A stretch of DNA of 64,000 nt from Pseudomonas sp. ISL-84 (GTDB lineage Bacteria; Bacillota; Bacilli; Bacillales; Cytobacillaceae). The position numbers and the translations under genes were made by a program. The first letter of the stretch is position 1, and each line of letters begins with the position of its first letter. Under the pieces are notes generated by a model. That model ran no database searches. It was not told where the DNA came from and worked only from the letters and a program-made list of their open reading frames with translations. The stretch spans positions 59,143 through 123,142 of the forward strand of contig JAGGRA010000068.1 in the NCBI GenBank assembly GCA_018613035.1, given 5' to 3'. Shown here piece by piece: positions 54,359 through 63,513 of this stretch.

Positions 54359-55322
54359 GGTTTCCTTCCTCCTCTAAAAAGCAGGCTGTGTAATGTCCGT
54401 TTTTGATTTCTCTTAATTCAGGATTTTCCTGCCGGCATTTGTCAAAGGCATGGGGGCACCTAGTATGAAAACGGCAGGAATTAGGGGAATTCACCAAATT
54501 TGGTACACTTCCCGGTATAGTTACGACTTCCTTTTCCGGATTGCCTAAATCAGGTGAAGCGTTTAAAAGTGCTTGTGAGTATGGATGTCTAGGATTTTTT
54601 AAAATATCCTCTGTGGAAGCCCATTCTACGATGTTGCCTGCATACATAATGGCTATTTTATCGCATATAGCTGTAACCATCGGCAAATCATGAGAGATCA
54701 GGATGACGGATAGGTCCATTTTCTTTTGAAGGCTTTTGATTAAGGCAATTACCTGTGCTTGCGTTAAAACATCCAATCCCGTTGTGGATTCATCAGATAT
54801 AACCAATTTGGGGTTACAGGCCAATGCCATAGCAATGGCAACCCTTTGTTTCATTCCTCCGCTGAACTCATGCGGATAGCTCCTCCACCTCTCCCCATCA
54901 ATACCAACCAATTCGAGAAGAGTCTTCGTGCGCTGAAGTGCTTCCCGTTTGCTTACATTCTCGTGCAGCAAAATGGATTCCATAATTTGATCTCCTATTG
55001 TGAAAATAGGATTCAACGCGTTCATTGCACTTTGGGGTATAACCGAAATCTCTTTCCACCTCATGGAAGCAAGTTCCTTTTCAGAAGCCTTTATGAGATC
55101 TCTTCCATTTAATAGGACACGTCCCGATACCACTTTTCCAGGATATTCTATTAGCCTTAAAATGGATTGAGCAACTGTTGTTTTTCCACATCCAGACTCA
55201 CCTATTAAACCGAGCATTTCCCCTTTATTGAGTGAAAAAGAAACATTCTCTACTGCCTTTGCAATGCCTTTATCCGTTTTAAAGTAGGTTGAAAGATTTT
55301 CTACTGATAACACGGTGTTCAT
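54351..55322 (-). CDS. Peptide/nickel-type ABC transporter ATPase (D subunit)
   Basis: 323 residues: Walker A GESGCGKTT, signature FSGGMKQRVAIAMAL, Walker B LVISDESTTGLDV (Ser replaces Pro in the usual DEPT). Tail CRFHTRCPHAFDKC. Partner of the F ATPase. Confidence 0.92.
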   Translation of the reverse strand: MNTVLSVENLSTYFKTDKGIAKAVENVSFSLNKGEMLGLIGESGCGKTTVAQSILRLIEYPGKVVSGRVLLNGRDLIKASEKELASMRWKEISVIPQSAMNALNPIFTIGDQIMESILLHENVSKREALQRTKTLLELVGIDGERWRSYPHEFSGGMKQRVAIAMALACNPKLVISDESTTGLDVLTQAQVIALIKSLQKKMDLSVILISHDLPMVTAICDKIAIMYAGNIVEWASTEDILKNPRHPYSQALLNASPDLGNPEKEVVTIPGSVPNLVNSPNSCRFHTRCPHAFDKCRQENPELREIKNGHYTACFLEEEGNHG

Positions 55323-55325
55323 AAA

Positions 55326-56207
55326 TTAACGCTCCTTTCTCAATCGGGGATTCAGGATCTCTTCAAGTGAGTATCCAGTAAAAGCGAATCCAATGACCAG
55401 TGTTGTGATTAGTAATCCGGGAGGAAGAACCCACCAGATCCATGCATCTGTTAAAAACGCGCCTCTGGCCTGAGCATAATATAAAATGGTCCCCCAGCTT
55501 TTTGTAAATGGATCCCCAAGCCCCAAGAAGCTTAATGATGCTTCGATTAATATTGAATGGCTTGCCGCTAAAACAAATTGGGAAAGTGCTATGGGAATAA
55601 CCCCTGGCAGAATGTGACGCCCTAAGATAACTTTAATGTTTGTGCCGATTGACTTTGCAGCCTCCACATATCCTTTAGTTTTTAGAGTTAGAACCTGCGA
55701 TCTTATTACCCTTGCCGGACTCGCCCATGAAATTAGGCTAATAACCAGGACAATGTTCCAAAAACTAGGGCCAATAAAGGCGGCCAGTAAAATCATTAAA
55801 GGAAGAAAAGGTATAACAAGCACTAAGTCTACCAATCTCATTAAGAATGCATCTACTTTGCCGCCGTAGTAACCTGAAATGATTCCGACAAGGCAGCCAA
55901 GAAGAATGGAAATAAAAGCAGCAATGATACCAATTAATAAAGAAATCCTCGTGCCATATAGCAGTTCGCTTAAGATATCCTGTCCGACATCATTCGTTCC
56001 CAGCAAAAATTGGCTATTAGGCTTCGTAAAAGGAGCTCCAACTCGATCTGTTGGATCAAATGGAGCAAGGATTGGCGCTAAAAGGGCAATCAGCAAAAAA
56101 ATCACTAAAAGAATTAAGCCAAACATGCCAATATTGTTAGATGTGAGAACTTGCCAATATTTCTTCCATCTTGAATTAACCATTTCGGCTTCCCACCTTT
56201 GGATCAA
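55326..56207 (-). CDS. ABC transporter permease (C type)
   Basis: 293 residues with six membrane helices and the EAA loop ASLSFLGLGDPFTKSWG near residue 222. Forms the channel with the B permease; overlaps it by 32 bases. Confidence 0.92.
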   Translation of the reverse strand: MIQRWEAEMVNSRWKKYWQVLTSNNIGMFGLILLVIFLLIALLAPILAPFDPTDRVGAPFTKPNSQFLLGTNDVGQDILSELLYGTRISLLIGIIAAFISILLGCLVGIISGYYGGKVDAFLMRLVDLVLVIPFLPLMILLAAFIGPSFWNIVLVISLISWASPARVIRSQVLTLKTKGYVEAAKSIGTNIKVILGRHILPGVIPIALSQFVLAASHSILIEASLSFLGLGDPFTKSWGTILYYAQARGAFLTDAWIWWVLPPGLLITTLVIGFAFTGYSLEEILNPRLRKER

Positions 56208-57168
56208 GTAAAGGATAAATTAAATCTGCCAGAAAGTTAGCAATGACTACACTGAATGTAATAATCAGGAATGTCGCTTGGATAAGAGGATAATCTCTGC
56301 TTAATACCGATTCAAACATAAGACGGCCTACACCCGGATACGCAAAGACGGTTTCGATCACAGTGGCACCGCCCAAGGTAAATCCTAAGCTAAGCATAAA
56401 GACAGTAGCCACAGGAAGTAGTGCATTTCTCATGGCATGTTTATATTTGATTACCTTTTCTTTTACTCCTTTTGCTTTGGCCATCATAATATAATCTTCG
56501 CCCAGGACGTTCAGCATTGAATACCGCATAATCATAAAGGTGCTTGTAACAGAAATTAGGATAAGGGTGGCCAATGGGAGAATCAAATGCTTTCCAATAT
56601 CAATCAACCGATCCATTCCGGTATAGTTTGACCAAGCGCTTTCTGCTCCAAAAACGGGCAACCATCCTAACTGGGCAGAAAAGATAGATACTAATATCAT
56701 GCCAACCCAAAAAGAAGGCATGGCACTTAAAAACATAAAGACCGTAAGAAGGTTGGCATCCGTTCTGGTTCCCCTGCGCCATGCGGAGATTGCACCAAAC
56801 ATGACACCAATAACGGTTGAGAGTACCAGCCCCAGGCCTGTCAGAAGCATTGTCCATGGGAGTCTCTCCATCAAAAGTTCTGAGATAGGTCGTTTTTGCT
56901 GATAGGAATATCCAAAGTCACCAGTGAAAATATTCTTTATATAAGCTCCATACTGCTCCAAGATGGAATCATTTAGGCCATATTTGTCTAATATAGCTTC
57001 TTTTTCAGCGCTGGACATAAATCCCACATCTTCTCCTGCTAAAAAAACCAATGGATTTCCAGGCATAAGACGGGGCAATAGAAAATTTAGCGTTAACATT
57101 AGGAAAATAACAATGAAATATTGCAAAAGCTTGCCAGCAATAAATTTCCCCAACTCTTTCACCTCCAA
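56176..57168 (-). CDS. ABC transporter permease (B type)
   Basis: 330 residues with an N-terminal helix, large outer loop and further helices; EAA loop ETVFAYPGVGRLMFESV near residue 268. It overlaps the C permease start. Confidence 0.92.
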   Translation of the reverse strand: MEVKELGKFIAGKLLQYFIVIFLMLTLNFLLPRLMPGNPLVFLAGEDVGFMSSAEKEAILDKYGLNDSILEQYGAYIKNIFTGDFGYSYQQKRPISELLMERLPWTMLLTGLGLVLSTVIGVMFGAISAWRRGTRTDANLLTVFMFLSAMPSFWVGMILVSIFSAQLGWLPVFGAESAWSNYTGMDRLIDIGKHLILPLATLILISVTSTFMIMRYSMLNVLGEDYIMMAKAKGVKEKVIKYKHAMRNALLPVATVFMLSLGFTLGGATVIETVFAYPGVGRLMFESVLSRDYPLIQATFLIITFSVVIANFLADLIYPLLDPKVGSRNG

Positions 57169-57191
57169 ATATGTAAATGTCTTTAATAAGA

Positions 57192-57223
57192 TTTCCCGTA
57201 AAAGAAATTGCTTTTACGGGAAA
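57192..57223 (-). terminator. Hairpin between binding-protein and permease genes
   Basis: TTTCCCGTAAAAG / CTTTTACGGGAAA stem in the 64-base gap; it may protect the upstream mRNA, raising binding-protein output. Only a weak T run follows on the - strand. Confidence 0.65.
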
Positions 57224-57232
57224 TTATTTCAA

Positions 57233-59035
57233 TTAAAAATCAAAATCATCATTGCCTGTATCTTTTTTCTTTCTTCTTAATAGAATAAAGCCAATGACAG
57301 CCACTAAGAGTATTAATCCAAATACGTATAATGAAGTGTTATTCCCTTCATTCTCTGTACTTGTATTTGCTGTTTTGCTATCTGTTGAAACAGCTGTGTC
57401 GCTGCTTGCCTTCCCATTATCAGGCAAATCAGATTTTTCACTCGAAACAAAGGATAGTTTGTTGATAATTCCCTTGCCTACCTGGAAGACATACTGATCA
57501 TATTTTGCAGGATTAAAAGCACCAACAATCTCTTGGTAATAAAGAGGGATAATAGGAGCATCATTAGCAACAAAGGCTTGCATATCCTTGATTAGACTTA
57601 GACGTTCATTTTCATCGTATGTCTGTTTAAGTTTTTCCCCTAATTGGTCAAATTCAGGATTATTGTATCCCCCAATATTGACAGACCCAATAGCTGGATC
57701 AGAATGAAATAGATCATTCATTCGATCTGGAAATAGCTGCATGGTATTGGACCAGCTCCAGACACCAAGGTCGTAATCTCTTCCTTTGCTGACATCAAAA
57801 TCAGGCCACATTAATGAGTCTACTGTAGTTGAATCCATTGCCTTCACAGCATTTTTGATTCCTACTTCATTTAATGCTTCAGATATTAATTCGGCAGTTC
57901 TTATTCTAATTGGGTTGCCTGAATAAACCAAAGTGGTTAAGTCAATTTTGTTTCCCTTTTGGTCTTCTCTAAACCCATCACCGTCTTTATCAATAAAACC
58001 AGCTTCTTCTAGAATTTGTTTGGCTTTTTCCTTATCAAAAACCGGCTTTACTTCGGAGTTGTAATACGCTGAGGAAGGATGAATAAAACCAGGGCTCCCT
58101 ACTTCTGCGTATCCAAGCAGCACCGTTTCCACTAAATTTTCTTTATCAATGGCATAATCAATAGCTTGACGAAATGCGGTTTCCGTCATTGGATACTTCT
58201 CTGCATTAATTTGAAACAGGCTTGTACTATATCCTGGCCCCCTTACTACTTTCAAAGCAGGGTTGGAACTAAATTGTTCAACAAGTTCAGGAGATATACT
58301 TGATGAAATTACATCCAGCTCCCCTGCCCGAAGGGCATTATACATGGCGGTCGTATCTTCAATGATTGGGAATATTAACTCATTGATTGGCGGAGCACCT
58401 TTGAAATAATCATCGTTTGATTTCATTTTGTAGTACTGGCCTGATTTGTGTTCTTCCAGAATATAAGGTCCACTTCCAAGTGCATTCGTTTCATCATCAG
58501 GAGTACTTACTTCAGACCAGATATGCTGAGGCAGAATTGGCAAATCAGCAAGAGGCTGAATCATAAAGTTAGGGTCAGCTTGTGATAAAGTTAATGTAAT
58601 GCCAGTTTCACCGCTTACCTCTATTGACTTAATTGTTTTTAAAGGATTTGTAAATCTTGACTTTGGGTATTTAATAAAATAGTCCATTGTGAATTTAACA
58701 TCATTAGCAGTAAGAGGTTTACCATCATGCCACTTTACGTTATCATGCAGTGTTAGCTCATAGGTTAGCCCATCTTCGCTGACTTTGTAATCCTTTACCA
58801 GCCAAGGTTCCGGCTGATTATTTTCATCTAAATTAAAAAGAGTATCGTAAAGTAAATTAACCAGATCTAAGCCTGGATACCCAGTTACATATGTATATGG
58901 GTTTAATCCATTCTCATCTTTTGTAATGCCCACTTTCAATGATTGCACTTTCTCTTCCGCTAGAGCAGGATTGAAATTTGATAACAATAACAAAATTATT
59001 AATCCAACAATAAAAAATGTTTTCTTCATTTTCAC
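57233..59035 (-). CDS. Peptide/nickel-type solute-binding protein with a C-terminal membrane anchor
   Basis: 600 residues, SBP family 5 (EEKVQSLKVGITKDENGLNP, WHDGKPLTANDVKFTMDYF). The signal peptide is of the plain type (SNFNPALAEE) with no lipobox Cys, but the C-terminus has a Ser/Thr-rich linker, a helix (SLYVFGLILLVAVIGFILL) and a basic tail (RRKKK). It would be held by the C-terminal anchor in place of the usual lipid. It follows the PIG-L-fold gene and precedes the permeases. Confidence 0.9.
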   Translation of the reverse strand: MKMKKTFFIVGLIILLLLSNFNPALAEEKVQSLKVGITKDENGLNPYTYVTGYPGLDLVNLLYDTLFNLDENNQPEPWLVKDYKVSEDGLTYELTLHDNVKWHDGKPLTANDVKFTMDYFIKYPKSRFTNPLKTIKSIEVSGETGITLTLSQADPNFMIQPLADLPILPQHIWSEVSTPDDETNALGSGPYILEEHKSGQYYKMKSNDDYFKGAPPINELIFPIIEDTTAMYNALRAGELDVISSSISPELVEQFSSNPALKVVRGPGYSTSLFQINAEKYPMTETAFRQAIDYAIDKENLVETVLLGYAEVGSPGFIHPSSAYYNSEVKPVFDKEKAKQILEEAGFIDKDGDGFREDQKGNKIDLTTLVYSGNPIRIRTAELISEALNEVGIKNAVKAMDSTTVDSLMWPDFDVSKGRDYDLGVWSWSNTMQLFPDRMNDLFHSDPAIGSVNIGGYNNPEFDQLGEKLKQTYDENERLSLIKDMQAFVANDAPIIPLYYQEIVGAFNPAKYDQYVFQVGKGIINKLSFVSSEKSDLPDNGKASSDTAVSTDSKTANTSTENEGNNTSLYVFGLILLVAVIGFILLRRKKKDTGNDDFDF

Positions 59036-59059
59036 TCCCCCTTTTAATAATCTATTTTT

Positions 59060-59809
59060 TTATTTGATTAGCTCCTGTAAATGAAAGTTACCTTCTCTCC
59101 TGTATGCTTCAGCAAGAGCAAAATGTCCATGAGTTGCCAGGCCATGATAAACATGAACAGCTTTGTCTAGCACTCTATGCATGGCTCTTCCTTTTTCTTG
59201 GAGGCTATTTAATTGGGAATATCCAGGAGATAAAATTTCAACAGTTTTGGAATCAAGCATTTCATCAAAATGCATACCACTGAATTCCATTTGGCTTTCA
59301 AGCATATCCATGGCCTTTTCTTTTTTCTCCCAAACTTGAGAAATATCAACGACTGTATTTGGGTGATGTGGTGTCATGTAATAGATGGTTGGAATTGGAT
59401 GTGGGGACAAACCGGGTGTTTCTTCTAAGGCATAGTCTCTGCTTGCAAGTGCGATTGATTCAAGCAAAAGAATCATGGCTGGTCTACGGTCAGGATCTAA
59501 ATCATGGAAAGAGTGTTCCGGATCTTGAGTAATAATTATGTCCGGCTTCACTTCACGGATTAACTGGATCAACTTAATCTTTGATTCTTTGCTTAAATCT
59601 ACTGTCCCATACTCAAAATTTAAGAAAGAAATCTTTACCCCCAAAATCTCTGCCGCATTTTTAACTTGAGGCTGGCTCGGTTCCCTGCAAAGCATAATGC
59701 TAGCATATGACTCTCCCCCCTTTAAAACATTTTTGGCTAATGCTCCTCCGCATTCAACTACTTCCATTCCATAAACACCGAGAAATAAGATTTTTTGACC
59801 TTTTGACAT
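59060..59809 (-). CDS. PIG-L-fold protein lacking the zinc motif
   Basis: 249 residues of the LmbE/PIG-L family that deacetylates N-acetylated sugars. The usual AHPDD at the end of strand 1 is replaced by VYGME (residues 12-16 in ILFLGVYGMEVVECGG), losing the His and Asp zinc ligands. HSFHDLDPDRRPA, HHPN and GLATHGHFA remain. It may therefore use another metal, act on a different substrate, or be non-catalytic. First gene of the ABC operon, with the CsoR-type site before it. Confidence 0.82.
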   Translation of the reverse strand: MSKGQKILFLGVYGMEVVECGGALAKNVLKGGESYASIMLCREPSQPQVKNAAEILGVKISFLNFEYGTVDLSKESKIKLIQLIREVKPDIIITQDPEHSFHDLDPDRRPAMILLLESIALASRDYALEETPGLSPHPIPTIYYMTPHHPNTVVDISQVWEKKEKAMDMLESQMEFSGMHFDEMLDSKTVEILSPGYSQLNSLQEKGRAMHRVLDKAVHVYHGLATHGHFALAEAYRREGNFHLQELIK

Positions 59810-59829
59810 TACATTTCCCCCTTCTCATG

Positions 59830-59850
59830 TACAGTACCCCACTATCGTAT
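59830..59850. promoter_or_regulatory. CsoR-type operator between the PIG-L and cupredoxin genes
   Basis: On the - strand ATACGATAGTGGGGTACTGTA (given as key features): it matches the csoR-pseudogene site at 13676 at 18 of 21 positions, with the same ATACGATAG and GGGGTA. It lies 20 bases before the PIG-L start, where a promoter should be, and about 150 bases before the cupredoxin start, so it could control both. Confidence 0.65.
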
Positions 59851-60001
59851 ATGGGTATTAAAAACTATAATAAAACTAATTTACTATTTTGTAAATACCG
59901 AATGTTTTGAAAAATTATTTTATTTTTTTATTCATAGATTTTTTGGTATGGCCTGTCTGAAGCTTACATATCATGTAGCAAATAAAGAGGAGTTGATAAT
60001 T

Positions 60002-60922
60002 TTGGGACTATATCAGTTATTTGTTCTAACAACAATAGCTGCTTCGGGAATCGCAGCCATTATCTTATCCATAAAATTCAGGCACCGATTAACTAAAATG
60101 CAAGCAATGGTTATTTCAATGGCAATGGGAATGAATATTGGTTTAACTGCTGGAGTCTTATTTGGATCACTTTATCAAGGTAATTTATATACTTCTACAC
60201 TGGTTTCAGCAGGAATTGGGGTACTTGCTGGATTGGCAAGCGGAATAGTGTTTGGCATCCTGCCTTCATTAGAAGGATTTATGTCTGGTTTAATGGGAGG
60301 GATGATGGGGGCCATGCTTGGGGAAATGGTTTCTCAGGATCAAGCATCCACGCTGCTTAATATTTTACTCACTCTTACAACAAGTTCACTATTGCTATAT
60401 AATATCCTATCAGCGAAGAATCCTATTAGTGAGAAAAAGTGGTTTCTAAAGCCTATTTTAACTTTCGTCCTTCTCTTTTCTTTTCTTTATTTTGGAAACC
60501 AGCTAGATAAAAGCACAGCATTCTCCTACTTTAATACGTCTCAGACAGAGAAGCGTCATGGAGAGCATGAAAATACTAATAACTTAAATGCAAATCAAAT
60601 CGTCTTAACGGTTTATCCATCAAAATTTTCCTATACCCCTTCAGAAATAACGCTTAAAAAGGGGCAAGAAGCCTCTCTTACATTAAATAATCTAGATAAT
60701 GCGGATCATGACATTGAAATAAAGGAAATGGCCGTTAAGAAATTGGAAAACAATCAACATGCTAACCATGGAACTGCTCAGGCTGACTTTCACCTGCATG
60801 CATCTGGAAAGAGTGAAGCCACTTTGAAATTTACACCTCTTGAGTCCGGGGTATTCGAATTTTATTGTTCTATTCCTGGTCATAAAGAAAATGGCATGAT
60901 AGGTACTATTACAGTAAACTAA
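60002..60922 (+). CDS. Membrane-anchored cupredoxin protein
   Basis: About 306 residues from TTG 60002 (AAGAGGAG nine bases upstream; an open frame starts at 59948). Several hydrophobic helices with Gly/Met-rich loops (FMSGLMGGMMGAMLGEM) form the first 180 residues. The outer C-terminal cupredoxin domain (about 200-306) has the type-1 copper ligands: His in NADHDIEI and Cys, His and Met in FYCSIPGHKENGM. It would bind copper outside. Divergent from the PIG-L operon. Confidence 0.85.
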   Translation: MGLYQLFVLTTIAASGIAAIILSIKFRHRLTKMQAMVISMAMGMNIGLTAGVLFGSLYQGNLYTSTLVSAGIGVLAGLASGIVFGILPSLEGFMSGLMGGMMGAMLGEMVSQDQASTLLNILLTLTTSSLLLYNILSAKNPISEKKWFLKPILTFVLLFSFLYFGNQLDKSTAFSYFNTSQTEKRHGEHENTNNLNANQIVLTVYPSKFSYTPSEITLKKGQEASLTLNNLDNADHDIEIKEMAVKKLENNQHANHGTAQADFHLHASGKSEATLKFTPLESGVFEFYCSIPGHKENGMIGTITVN

Positions 60923-60928
60923 GAATGG

Positions 60929-60966
60929 TTATCCCTTCATATTGCTATAGGGATAGCTTTTTTTTC
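60929..60966 (+). terminator. Terminator of the cupredoxin gene
   Basis: TTATCCC / GGGATAG stem, T8. Confidence 0.75.
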
Positions 60967-61542
60967 AGCTAACCTTACTTTATTTTAAGAGCGGTTAACA
61001 AGAGAGCTCGGATCGCGAAAGATTACAACATTCCTATTCGCTCTTCAGAGGATTATATTGATAGAGGATGAGGATAATCAGTGATAAACGACTGCTGGAA
61101 ATGACCTGTTGCCACAAATATCCCTTTATCCAATTTATTATTAATAATTATTTTAGTTTAACTGGGAGTGAATTCATTTGCTTAATCAAATAAATAATTC
61201 CTGACTTCCTTTTGTGAAATAATTATTATGTTCTCCTATTAAAGACACCCCCTGGGGGGAAGTATAAGAACGAGGTGTAGTAAGAGTTAAAGATCATACC
61301 TTTTCTCCAGCTCTCTCCAACGTCACTTGCTTTAGCTATTGCAACTCAGCAGTCATTTTCTCCGAGTCCTGGTGTTTTAGTTCAAAGAGTTTACAAAAAA
61401 ATGCTCATAACAGAAAAACTCTGAGCATTTTTGTGGTTAGTTTCTTGTTAATATTAATTAATTTATCTATCTCTTTTAAGGAATCTAGTTGATTAATGTA
61501 CTATTATATTTCCCGTTCATTAACCCTTTCATTTTTTACGTT
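60967..61542. other. Intergenic with a C5/G5 palindrome and a terminator
   Basis: About 575 bases. CCCCCTGGGGG at 61248-61258 is a perfect palindrome flanked by AC/GA; G-tract elements of this kind occur in sites of CsoR/RcnR-type repressors, but no gene starts nearby. The terminator at 61396 belongs to the BNR gene. No gene seen. Confidence 0.4.
61396..61433 (-). terminator. Terminator of the second BNR gene
   Basis: AAAATGCTCA / TGAGCATTTT stem with T run on the - strand; about 110 bases past the stop. Confidence 0.75.
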
Positions 61543-62487
61543 CTATTCTTTTCCGACTTCCTTACCTGCCCCTTCTTCAACAATGGTATCCCATGTTTTG
61601 CCTTCATCTTTCGTTGTATATACGTTTAGTTGATCTGTTGCAAACGAGAGTTCTTCATTGTTTTTATGGTTTACAGCTATATATGAGATATTTCCGTCTG
61701 CATTTTTGGGCATTGTGTAGTTAGATGACTTTTTATTTTGGATATTGATTCCTATAATTTCTTTGTCGCCTTTATTTGTCCCAACAATTACTCTATCATC
61801 ACCTGCAAATACTGCCGCACTCACACTGTAGTCTGACAAAATCTGTTCAAACGTTTCCCCGTAGTTCTCAGAAAGATAAAGACCCTTATCCGTTCCGATT
61901 GCTACTACTCCTTTCTTTGAAGGATGAGCCGCTATGGCTAAAGGAGAGCCGGAAACCCCCTGCATGTTCATTACATTCCATGTTTCTCCTTGATCATACG
62001 TGTAATAAAATCCCTGTTCTTTCATTTTGGAATTAGGTTCAGGTGCAAAAACATAGATCTCTTCCGTTTCATACCCCACGGATAATGCATGGAAATCTAC
62101 CTCCCCATCCAAATCAACAATTTCCACGGTTTCACCATTATCCTTACTTTTGACAATACCTAACGGGTTTTCCAAGTTGGAACCAGGAGCTGGATGGCCG
62201 CTGCTATAAAACCCATTCTTTACAGGTGAATACCCCATATAATCATTTTTCGGAACATCTGGTACGGACCAAGTCCCGTTAGAATATTCCCTTAAGCCAT
62301 CATGAACTGCAGCAACTAATTTCTGACCGTCACCTGAATAGCTTAGGCCATGTAAGTCAGGAAACTTAATTTTATTTCCTCCGTTATTAGGAATAAGGAT
62401 AAGAATAATAAAAAACCCCATTACCACAAGAAAGAGCCAGCCTAAGCCAAACTTTTGCTCTTTATTTTGTTTCTTCTTTTTAGCCAT
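61543..62487 (-). CDS. Membrane-anchored BNR-repeat protein, paralog of 23218
   Basis: 314 residues. A Lys-rich N-terminus then one membrane helix (about 15-33, WLFLVVMGFFIILILIP) anchors it in place of a lipid. Beta-propeller repeats as in 23218 (SKDNGETV, DQGETW, KDEGKTW) and shared blocks HGLSYSGDGQK, YMGY, GFYSSGHP and GIVKSKDNGET. Same family as the lipoprotein; together they may be two anchored forms of one outer protein. It lies between copper genes. Confidence 0.82.
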   Translation of the reverse strand: MAKKKKQNKEQKFGLGWLFLVVMGFFIILILIPNNGGNKIKFPDLHGLSYSGDGQKLVAAVHDGLREYSNGTWSVPDVPKNDYMGYSPVKNGFYSSGHPAPGSNLENPLGIVKSKDNGETVEIVDLDGEVDFHALSVGYETEEIYVFAPEPNSKMKEQGFYYTYDQGETWNVMNMQGVSGSPLAIAAHPSKKGVVAIGTDKGLYLSENYGETFEQILSDYSVSAAVFAGDDRVIVGTNKGDKEIIGINIQNKKSSNYTMPKNADGNISYIAVNHKNNEELSFATDQLNVYTTKDEGKTWDTIVEEGAGKEVGKE

Positions 62488-62738
62488 TTTTTCCCTCCTG
62501 ATATTGAAATCTATTATTGATTTGCATTCATTACTAATATTCCTATAAATGTGTGCATTTTTTATGAAGTACTTGTGGTTTATTTAGATATAACCTGATC
62601 CTAGTAATACACTTTGACAGCAGTAAGAGGACAGAATAAAATTTATTGCTTAACTCAGTTATGCAGAAAATATGCAGTAACGGCCATTTTAAACCTTACA
62701 TATAAATAAAATGGTTTAATAAAGGGAGGTATGGAAGT

Positions 62739-63113
62739 ATGTATCCAGACAATCAACCGACGCAATATAAAGGAAATATTGGGGGACTTATGAAAGAAGG
62801 CGGTTCACTTTTGCACACAATCCAGCATTGTGAAGCAACATGTGAACATATGGTCACCCACTTGATTTGTCATCATCATGGTGAAAGAAGAAATTTTCAA
62901 ATACAGCTTTTAAGAGACTGTGCCGACATATGTACCCTTATGGCCAAGTATCTTGCACGGAACAGTTGTAACGCAAAATTACTGGCAAGTGTATGTGCTT
63001 ATATTTGTGAACTTTGCGGCAATGAGTGCGCAAAATTCCCTGATCTTATGTCACAGCATTGTGCTAGAGTTTGCCTGCATTGTGCACATGCTTGCAGAGC
63101 ATATGCAGCATGA
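62739..63113 (+). CDS. Four-helix-bundle copper-storage protein (Csp/DUF326 family)
   Basis: 124 residues. CEATCEHMV, CADICTLMA, CAYICELCGNECAKF and CARVCLHCAHACRA provide about 13 Cys and several His in four helices, the Csp layout, which stores many Cu(I) ions in the core of a helical bundle. No signal peptide, so cytosolic. GGGAGG precedes the ATG. It lies beside the copper block and fits its purpose. Confidence 0.9.
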   Translation: MYPDNQPTQYKGNIGGLMKEGGSLLHTIQHCEATCEHMVTHLICHHHGERRNFQIQLLRDCADICTLMAKYLARNSCNAKLLASVCAYICELCGNECAKFPDLMSQHCARVCLHCAHACRAYAA

Positions 63114-63513
63114 TACAAAAAATTCCAATTATAACTTTGTAAAAGGTTCTCCCTATTAAAAATATAATCATTAAGTTTTTTAAGATTCTTAGAAACTTCT
63201 TATCTAAGTACTCGCAGTTAAGAGAAGATTATTAACCTCGAATACTTTCCATAAAATCAATTCAAACATGTGGGTGGGCTAACCTTAGCATAAGACAACC
63301 AAAGCGAAGCATAATGGTCATGTTTCGCTCTGGTTTAATCGTTATGTCACTTCCCCTAATAAGAATAGCTTCTTGCTGTGTTAGCTTTGAGCTCAGTAAA
63401 CAAAATACCGTGAAGCAGGGTCTATTTGTATAACTTGATTATCTGAAAACAGGGTATAACCTACCTTCCTACAATAGTAGAAATTCCGCTAGGCGCCACC
63501 TGATGGGGTTTTT
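63114..63513. other. Intergenic, a hairpin only
   Basis: 400 bases. AACCAAAGCGAA / TTCGCTCTGGTT (63297-63337), a 12-base stem with one mismatch, may be a terminator or a transcript 3' structure; no gene. Confidence 0.4.
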
